NCBI RefSeq assembly: GCF_963678635.1
Contig: NC_087067.1
Span: 29,500,403-29,564,402, forward strand
DNA length: 64,000 nucleotides
DNA from: Symsagittifera roscoffensis
Taxonomy: Eukaryota; Xenacoelomorpha; Acoela; Convolutidae
Reading direction: 5' to 3'
The translations under genes were made by a program, and so were the position numbers. A model generated the notes under the pieces. The model worked only from the letters and a program-made list of their open reading frames with translations. It was not told the DNA's origin and did not search any database. Positions 58,472-64,000 of this stretch are shown here, piece after piece. How positions within the stretch are numbered: the first letter of the stretch is position 1; each line of letters starts with the position of its first letter.

Positions 58472-58600
58472 TTCTACAGCCTCCTTGAGCGGGACATTAG
58501 TGTACAAACTCTTTACACCAAGATAAACTATACTCTCAGAAGAGTCCGACTTTGTTTTCTCCAAGATCTCCCTGGCATAAGAGTAATCGTTTCTATGTTT
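58472..58600 (-). repeat. Inverted duplicate of an RT fragment (right arm, native orientation)
   Basis: The native RT motif A segment of element B (EILEKTKSDSSESIVYLGVK, SLYTNVPLKEAVE). It is the presumed source of the inverted copy at 57890-58017. The arms are separated by about 455 bp. Confidence 0.92.
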
Positions 58601-59032
58601 ATCCCTCAAAGTTATCAAATTATTTTGCCATTGTTTTATTTAGGCGGTCATATGAGCTACCAGGTAAAGAAAGGACGTGACGAAGTGGTGTGTCTTGTTG
58701 CGCCTTTTTGCTAATCCATACAGGCTAGCCAGCTGCACCCCCCTAGATCTTAACCTAGTATAGAGCGCTTCGCTAATCTCGTCTTTCTTTTTCAAACGAG
58801 TAATTCTTTGCTTATATCTTTTTTAGCTTTTATTGATCACGACGTCTGTCAGATTCTTCCTGTCACTAAATTGTTCTGCCTCTATTAAACATTTCAGCTT
58901 CTTCTCATTTGTCTCCTTTTTCATTACACAAAAAACCCAACACCTTATCAAACGGCACGGCCGGAATACTGTTGTCCGTCAAATATTTTCGGGCTTTTTC
59001 AACACCTTTGTCAGAGGGGTCTGTTTCAAATT

Positions 59033-59650
59033 CTAAGCATATTTCTTTGCAGCTGCTTCAATATCAAACAATTTTTCTCCTAGTATTCTATTTAAATTCA
59101 ATTCAGACAAAAAACTATCAATATCCGCAAGGAAATGAATTTCACTAAATTTGTCTCGTACCGGATGTTTTCGTCCAAAACTTAAGACTTCTCGAACACA
59201 ATGCGGCAAAATCACTTCATCTAAGATTCTGACTGACGTATCATCCAAGTTTTTTAATGGTCTATCCTGTCTTTCCGAAAAATTTTCACATTTTTTTTGT
59301 TTCGGATTATCAGGTTATCACCACACCTTGCATGCAGGTTTAGAAAAAATATTACCTAAGGCCTTCACTTCTCATCTATACCCCTTCTCACTACCTCCCT
59401 TGCTTTCGTTAGGTTACCCTATGCCTTAAAAATATCCGCCATTGCCTGGCATATCTCAGATCTCAATTGAAAGCTGTGCAACGCTTGCTCGAAAAAACAC
59501 CGTTGTCAGGCACCCGAAACCGTTGAAAAACCGGTATAATGTCGTTATCGAGACATTTTCTCAGAAGTTTAATTTTCGCGAAACTGCTATTATACTTAGT
59601 AAAAAGTTTTGGATAACTTATCTAACAGAAATTCCCAAGTGAGTTTTTTT
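59033..59650 (-). pseudogene. Element B: N-terminal region
   Basis: Fragments HPVRDKFSEIHFLADIDSFL, LDEVILPHCVREVLSFGRKH, QALHSFQLRSEI and a degraded PVFQRFRVP-type motif follow the order seen in element A. Several frames are needed to read them. Confidence 0.75.
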
Positions 59651-59766
59651 AGGACCAATATAAGGAATGGTGGTGGCAGCGAAAATGCGATCATCTTTTC
59701 CTCGCAGGTCACGAGCACTTAAACTCATGTGGAACTCAGCAGAGAAAAAATAGCCCCAACAATATC

Positions 59767-60000
59767 TCACTCTTTATTGGTTTTCGGCACCAGCATAAGG
59801 TCCCCAGCTAACACTTCTGCCCTCCGCGCCTTTGCCCGGCGGCGTCCCTGCGATGGTTTCTTGGCCTGGGCCCGTATCTTTGAGAAAATGCTGGCAGGTG
59901 GTCTTGATGGTACAACAGCACCCGTAGTGACTACAATTCCAATTGGCTTGACTGTGACTGGTGCAGTTGGATATACTCTCTGAGGACCGCAGGATTCCAT
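59767..60000 (-). pseudogene. Element B: basic spacer frame with possible donor
   Basis: Contains PPASIFSKIRAQAKKPSQGR and RRAKARRAEVL, homologous to the spacer of element A. It ends near AAAGA|GTGAGA, a donor-like site at the position where A has GAGAGG|GTGAGT. The next homologous block restarts about 60-100 bp further on (LVTCE versus LVACK). Confidence 0.6.
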
Positions 60001-60413
60001 CTCTTGGTTCTAGAGATAAGGTTACCGGTTGTATTAATGACGTTTATTTCGGTCTTCCGCAGATCCTCAAAAACATCGGGAGTGCTTGTTCTCCTGCAGT
60101 AGACAATTTCCCTTGTTTGTTTTCGTTTAGTTTGTAGATACGCCAGTAATTCATTAAGTGGGCAGAGCGTATAGTTGTTAGTGCGATGGGATGATCTGCT
60201 GTTATTCAGCACATCGTGCCCCAAGATAACCTGCTTACTGGCCCGAGGTCGCTGTTCCAAAAATACTCGCCAATTCTTCCCGCTGTTCAAGGTGTTGTGG
60301 TTCAAAGAAAGGCCGGGGACTGCGTAGAACTTCTGCTTCGTCTCTCTCACTTCATATCGCTCAAAATCTTTCAGGCTGTGGAAAAGGGAGCTGGCAGCTA
60401 CAATCATCGCCAT
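59931..60413 (-). CDS. Element B: upstream open frame of unknown function
   Basis: 160 codons, intact although the rest of the element is broken: IVAASSLFHSLKDFERYEV, VPGLSLNHNTLNSGKNWRVF, ASKQVILGHDVLNNSRSSHR, TNNYTLCPLNELLAYLQTKR. The motifs recur in element A at the same position. I do not recognise the family; the conserved Asn/His-rich TNNY block and the length suggest a small folded domain. Confidence 0.65.
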   Translation of the reverse strand: MAMIVAASSLFHSLKDFERYEVRETKQKFYAVPGLSLNHNTLNSGKNWRVFLEQRPRASKQVILGHDVLNNSRSSHRTNNYTLCPLNELLAYLQTKRKQTREIVYCRRTSTPDVFEDLRKTEINVINTTGNLISRTKRWNPAVLREYIQLHQSQSSQLEL

Positions 60414-60590
60414 TTTAACTCAGGTACTATTGACATGATGAAAAAGAAGCAGTAGTAAAACTCTGTACAACTGAAAGAAAAAAACCAAATTAATGACTGT
60501 TTTCCTTAAAAGAATTTAATAGTTTGTTCATAGCTTATCAATATAAAGGGTTAGAGTTTACAGAATAAAATTATGAAAAATTTAAAATGA

Positions 60591-60630
60591 TAATTCAAAC
60601 TTTTTCGCACATTTTGTGCATCAATAGAAG
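60591..60630 (-). ncRNA. Hammerhead-like motif (probable 5' terminus of element B)
   Basis: On the minus strand TTGATGCACAAAATGTGCGAAAA has the same helix II and GAAA as the motif at 53053-53099, but the CUGANGA box is incomplete. Confidence 0.4.
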
Positions 60631-60780
60631 TCTTTTATATTTTTTATAACAATTCTTTTGAAAAACTTGAAATACTTCAGCAGTCATATTCGAAGGAAAG
60701 GTTAGAAAAATCTTGAGTTTATCTTCAAGTACCCAGCTATATTCTTGTGATTTTCGACTTAGTGAACTTTTTTTCTGTTA

Positions 60781-61130
60781 AAAAAAATCAGGAAAAACGT
60801 CAAGTGTCGGAAACTAAAGCAATTGAGCAGTAGCATTTGCTTCCATTATTTGAAAACCCCCGAGCATGTCCTCAGAGTAATAAACTACAGGGTAGAGAAT
60901 TTTGAATTTTTTCGACCTGTTTTAGATCTTAACTAAAAATTTTGAAAATTGAAATCATAAAAAACGGCATATACACAAAATACAATGACTTGAGCAATCA
61001 AACTTGGATGCAAGGTTCGCAATGTCTGGGAGGAACCTCACAGTATCCAATTACAGGGTAGTGAGTGTTACTTTTTTTAAACTTGTTTAAATTTAGATAC
61101 TTCGAAAAATTTGGAAAAAATCATAAAAAA
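60781..61130 (-). repeat. Two isolated satellite sub-units, inverted
   Basis: In reverse complement each carries ACCCTGTAGTT or ACCCTGTAATTGG, a TACTCTGAGG-like step, GCAAATGCTACTGCTCAA or GCATCCAAGTTTGATTGCTC, and GACGTTTTT. These are the same ordered landmarks as the sub-units of the 43-51 kb array. Confidence 0.75.
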
Positions 61131-62084
61131 CGTCATATTATTATAAAGAATTCGTGGTATTGCCACAACGACTTAGCTTAAAACAATGGGATATGGTTGA
61201 CACGACAGTTATCACATAAGCACAGAAAGCTTTATTCAAATCCAATGACTAGGGTATTCATCTCTATAAAGAAAAGAATATGAAAAAGAAACAAAAACGT
61301 GTGATAGCTCCATTTTTAGAAACGACCGCATGGTCTGGAAAAACTGAAACTTATTTATGATTTGAATATTTCTGCATGTAACCAGTTTCTTTGTTTTGTT
61401 TACGAAAAACTAAATTCAGTTGGCCTATATACAATCACGCAAAAAAAACGTAGAAATTGAACTTCACTCCAGCCAATTGTTGTAGGTGTAAGTTTTTTTT
61501 TCTGTCGCTACGTTGTGTAAGCTCGATGACCCTAACACAATTCCTGCGAAATAAGAGTTTCGACTTTGAAAGTTCTACCAAGGGAGTTTGATGCAGTACC
61601 GCGAATGCTAATGATTGATACGTAGCATGGTTTTCACTAATAAATAAGTTATTTCTTGAAAAAAAAAGTTGAAGCTCAAAATAACTCAAGATCCAGAGGA
61701 TTAGTCCCATTCTTGCCAAAATGGATGCGTAGCTAACCGAAAGTGATAACTCCGCAAATCGCAACATTTTGAAACAGCTATACTTTTTTAACCTTGTGAA
61801 ACTCATTGTACGGGTACTAGAGGTGATTCGAGACTAGCATGCAAAATTTCAGACCCCTCGGATACTTTTAACCTAGGAAGTTCCTGGAAGGTACAAAATG
61901 TCCTATCAGATTTGAATATCTGAAATGTGAGTTGAAACCAAAGACCTAAATGCAGGAAGTTTAGGATGGGGGAAAAGAATGTGAATTCAGACACATATAA
62001 AAAAAGTTTGAAGTGGTAAAAATAAGCACCAGAGTCATATGAAAAGCAACATTTTAAATGGAGATTAAAACAGTTTGAACTTGT
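61131..62084. other. Non-coding, 3' flank of the RLE retrotransposon
   Basis: AT-rich sequence with no recognised feature. The 3'UTR of the element at 62085 must end here, but no tail or target duplication is obvious. A 123-codon minus-strand open frame (61435-61806) has no domain. Confidence 0.4.
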
Positions 62085-64000
62085 TTATCGCCGGAAGTCG
62101 GCGCCAATCGGGTCATCGACTTCCACCACCAGAGTCTCGCGGACACAAGCTGCAGTGCCCCGCTGAACAGCAATCCCAAGTCTCTGCCGCAGAAAAAGAG
62201 TCGCTCTGTCGTCCCCGGTAGCCTGTGTTATTCTCTTGCCCAGGCTAGTGACGAAACGCAGCGTATCGGTTCCCAGTCCTCCATGGGTTTCAATTGCAAC
62301 TGGTTGGAAAAATTGAGACTCAGATATTGATTCGTATTTTGACCGTTTACGGGTCTCGGCCGCATCTGCCACAGTTGGTCCCTCTTTACCAGCGAGTTGC
62401 GTGTAAGAGGAGGCTAGCCTATGGACACATGTAAAGTCCCATGCCAACGCTCGCCCATGTGACCATGGCACCAGTGTCAGTCCGTCGGGTCTCTTGCGGT
62501 CAGACCGGAATAGTCCTTGCGGCTCGAGTGTCGATGGAATATTGGCTTGGATGAACGCTCTATGAATGATGTGATTGCCCATAGAGTGTCTGGCATGAAC
62601 TGATCTACTCTTCTTGCAAACTAACGCATGTTTGCCGTAGGAATCGACTATATCGCCACAAGAGCACTTGTGTGGTGTACAGACTGGTGCGCCAAGTCGA
62701 AATCCAATGGCAATGCGATATTCATCATCACTAAGTTGGAGTGCGAGTGATCGTGAAGGTAGTGCGTTGAGCCAGTCAGCAGCTCCGGGACACATTAATC
62801 CATTCAAGCGGGCACTGTCTCCTGAATCCTTGAGCAGTTCGGCCTGTTGAAGCATCATTGGTAGTGACCACTTTTTTTGATTATATTTGCGTTCTGGCAA
62901 AGGCACGTCGGTGCTCACGTTGTTTCGCCAACGTTGGATAGCATCTTGAATTAGTGATTCTGTAGTGGGTTCGCTAGCATATATGGTATTACAAATGTCG
63001 AGAGTGCTGAATACAGATGACGCATATGCTGCAATGGCGAGTTTGGGTACCTGCATAATTCCCATTCCGCCCAGCTTGCAAGGCAGTGTCATGAGCTCCC
63101 ATCGGGGATCGTCAATCATCACATTGAAAATAGCCTGCAATGTATTTCGAATGCACTCGTCAAATCGGTGTAAGGAAGTAGTTTTAAGGAAAAGAGTTGA
63201 GGTTCGCAGTATGTACATCAGTTTCGGGATATAAAAGCAGTTTTTTAAAAGAAAGAAAGCAACATGGGAAGGTAGGGATCGCAATCGACTGCACATTCGA
63301 CTGAGTTCATCAAGTTTCTCATTAACAACGGCTTCTTGTGCGTTTTCGCCGATAGGAGCACCTAAGAGGACTAAATCTGTGGGTTCAGTGATGGTAATAT
63401 GAGGAAAAACCGCCAGGAAAGATTGGATAATCGAATCCCTCTCTCGTGCATCATCACAGAAAACGATGAGTTCGGACTTGTTTTTCAGGTTCAATTCCAT
63501 TCCAATCTTGACCCCTTCGGTCATCACCATCTCGAGGTCTTTGAGGACGTTTTGCCACATGACATCACCAATGCTTATGTCGTCCACATAGCCGGATTTG
63601 AAATTTGAGATCAAGGTCTGCAGAATGTTGTTGATTGCCAGGCAGAATAAAAAGACGGCTAATGGGTCGCCTTGTTGTGCTCCCTCTGATGAGTCTAACA
63701 AAAATTCGCCAAACGATAGACACGTATTTTCGCTATAGCACAGGTCGAAAAAACTACTGAGCTCTGGCATATGTTCGTGTAGTTTCTCGGCTACAACGTC
63801 TCTTCGTATCGAATTGAAAGCGTTCTTGAAATCCAGTTTGAGCAGCACAGTTCCATTACTAGCGTCTTCAACGAACTTACGCAGCGCATGTGCAGCAGCT
63901 TCAGCTCCGCCCATGACACCACATCCCAACTGATGTGGGAGAAACAAGTTAGTGTGGCGTTTGGCAGCAATCTTCGCAGCACACTTGGCAGTCAGTCTAC
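62085..64000 (-). CDS. Non-LTR retrotransposon polyprotein: RT, zinc knuckle, restriction-like endonuclease (5' end outside window)
   Basis: An open frame from the window edge (RLTAKCAAKIAAKRHTN...) to the stop at 62085, 637 residues, with no frameshift. Counting from the Leu of LFLPHQLG: LKLDFKNAFNSIRRD at 37-50 is RT motif A with catalytic Asp39; GAQQGDPLAVFLFCLAI at 89-105 is motif B; GYVDDISIG at 119-127 is motif C with Asp122/123. LVLLGAPIG follows near 192, then a thumb region (YIPKLMYILRTS..FDECIR). CSCGDIVDSYGKHALVC at 428-444 is a CCHC-type knuckle, and KRPDGLTLVPW..ALAWDFT at 485-506 is the PD-x(n)-D core of a restriction-like endonuclease. The RT-knuckle-RLE order is that of R2/RLE-class elements, which reverse-transcribe from a nicked chromosomal target. 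The intact frame and GC-richer codons suggest recent arrival. Confidence 0.9.
   Translation of the reverse strand, partial: RLTAKCAAKIAAKRHTNLFLPHQLGCGVMGGAEAAAHALRKFVEDASNGTVLLKLDFKNAFNSIRRDVVAEKLHEHMPELSSFFDLCYSENTCLSFGEFLLDSSEGAQQGDPLAVFLFCLAINNILQTLISNFKSGYVDDISIGDVMWQNVLKDLEMVMTEGVKIGMELNLKNKSELIVFCDDARERDSIIQSFLAVFPHITITEPTDLVLLGAPIGENAQEAVVNEKLDELSRMCSRLRSLPSHVAFFLLKNCFYIPKLMYILRTSTLFLKTTSLHRFDECIRNTLQAIFNVMIDDPRWELMTLPCKLGGMGIMQVPKLAIAAYASSVFSTLDICNTIYASEPTTESLIQDAIQRWRNNVSTDVPLPERKYNQKKWSLPMMLQQAELLKDSGDSARLNGLMCPGAADWLNALPSRSLALQLSDDEYRIAIGFRLGAPVCTPHKCSCGDIVDSYGKHALVCKKSRSVHARHSMGNHIIHRAFIQANIPSTLEPQGLFRSDRKRPDGLTLVPWSHGRALAWDFTCVHRLASSYTQLAGKEGPTVADAAETRKRSKYESISESQFFQPVAIETHGGLGTDTLRFVTSLGKRITQATGDDRATLFLRQRLGIAVQRGTAACVRETLVVEVDDPIGADFRR

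Larger units (their letters stand above)
57010..60413 (-). mobile_element. Penelope-like retroelement B (heavily decayed)
   Basis: Same domain order as A: upstream frame (59931-60413), basic spacer (59767-60000), N-terminal region (59033-59650), RT pieces (58367-58800, 57667-58060), Cys/His module (58110-58251), linker (57296-57508) and GIY-YIG (57020-57303). There are many stops and frameshifts, and one internal inverted duplication. It is a different subfamily from A but close to fragment C. Confidence 0.87.

Overview
The window is an AT-rich, intron-bearing, repeat-dense piece of an animal nuclear genome, probably a marine or other aquatic invertebrate. The evidence is a TBL2 orthologue split by GT-AG introns, Penelope-like retroelements with a C-terminal GIY-YIG endonuclease, two other classes of non-LTR retrotransposon, a higher-order satellite and many SINE/MITE-like dispersed repeats. 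The phylum cannot be fixed from the sequence. Nothing bacterial, plastid or viral was recognised, and no rRNA or functional tRNA gene was seen.

Layout. 0.2-12 kb (minus strand): two unrecognised multi-exon genes reconstructed from matching splice phases. 'Gene X' has six exons between 11.9 and 3.46 kb (311 aa in the model). 'Gene Y' has two exons (3.1 and 0.17-0.67 kb; Asn/Ser/Pro-rich). 12-25.3 kb: non-coding and repeat-rich (minisatellite, tandem duplications, tRNA-related SINE-like copies). 25.35-30.5 kb (minus strand): a complete four-exon TBL2-like gene (473 aa), an ER-anchored WD-repeat protein and the only gene identified with high confidence. Its introns hold a MITE with a 7-bp target duplication, a 180-bp-arm inverted repeat and a possible internal alternative first exon. 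31.3-33.7 kb (plus): a decayed Jockey-like LINE. 34-38.9 kb: dispersed repeats and one perfect-stem palindrome. 38.99-41.5 kb (plus): 'Gene Z', two exons, an unrecognised 327-aa protein with a C-terminal membrane anchor. 41.5-42.9 kb: repeats. 42.9-50.9 kb: a satellite array of eight ~943-bp higher-order units, each built from ~140-200-bp sub-units. 51.8-60.6 kb: a nest of three Penelope-like elements (A and B on minus, C on plus) with hammerhead-like terminal motifs. 62.1-64.0 kb (minus): an open reading frame of a non-LTR retrotransposon with reverse transcriptase, zinc knuckle and restriction-like endonuclease, running off the window.

Most interesting observations. Both Penelope-like copies carry the remains of a C4HC3 PHD-finger-like module inserted inside the reverse transcriptase, between motif B and the catalytic YVDD/MDD motif, and the two copies are broken at different cysteine/histidine positions. 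Both copies also share an upstream reading frame of unknown function. Sub-units of the 943-bp satellite recur, inverted, next to the Penelope-like elements.
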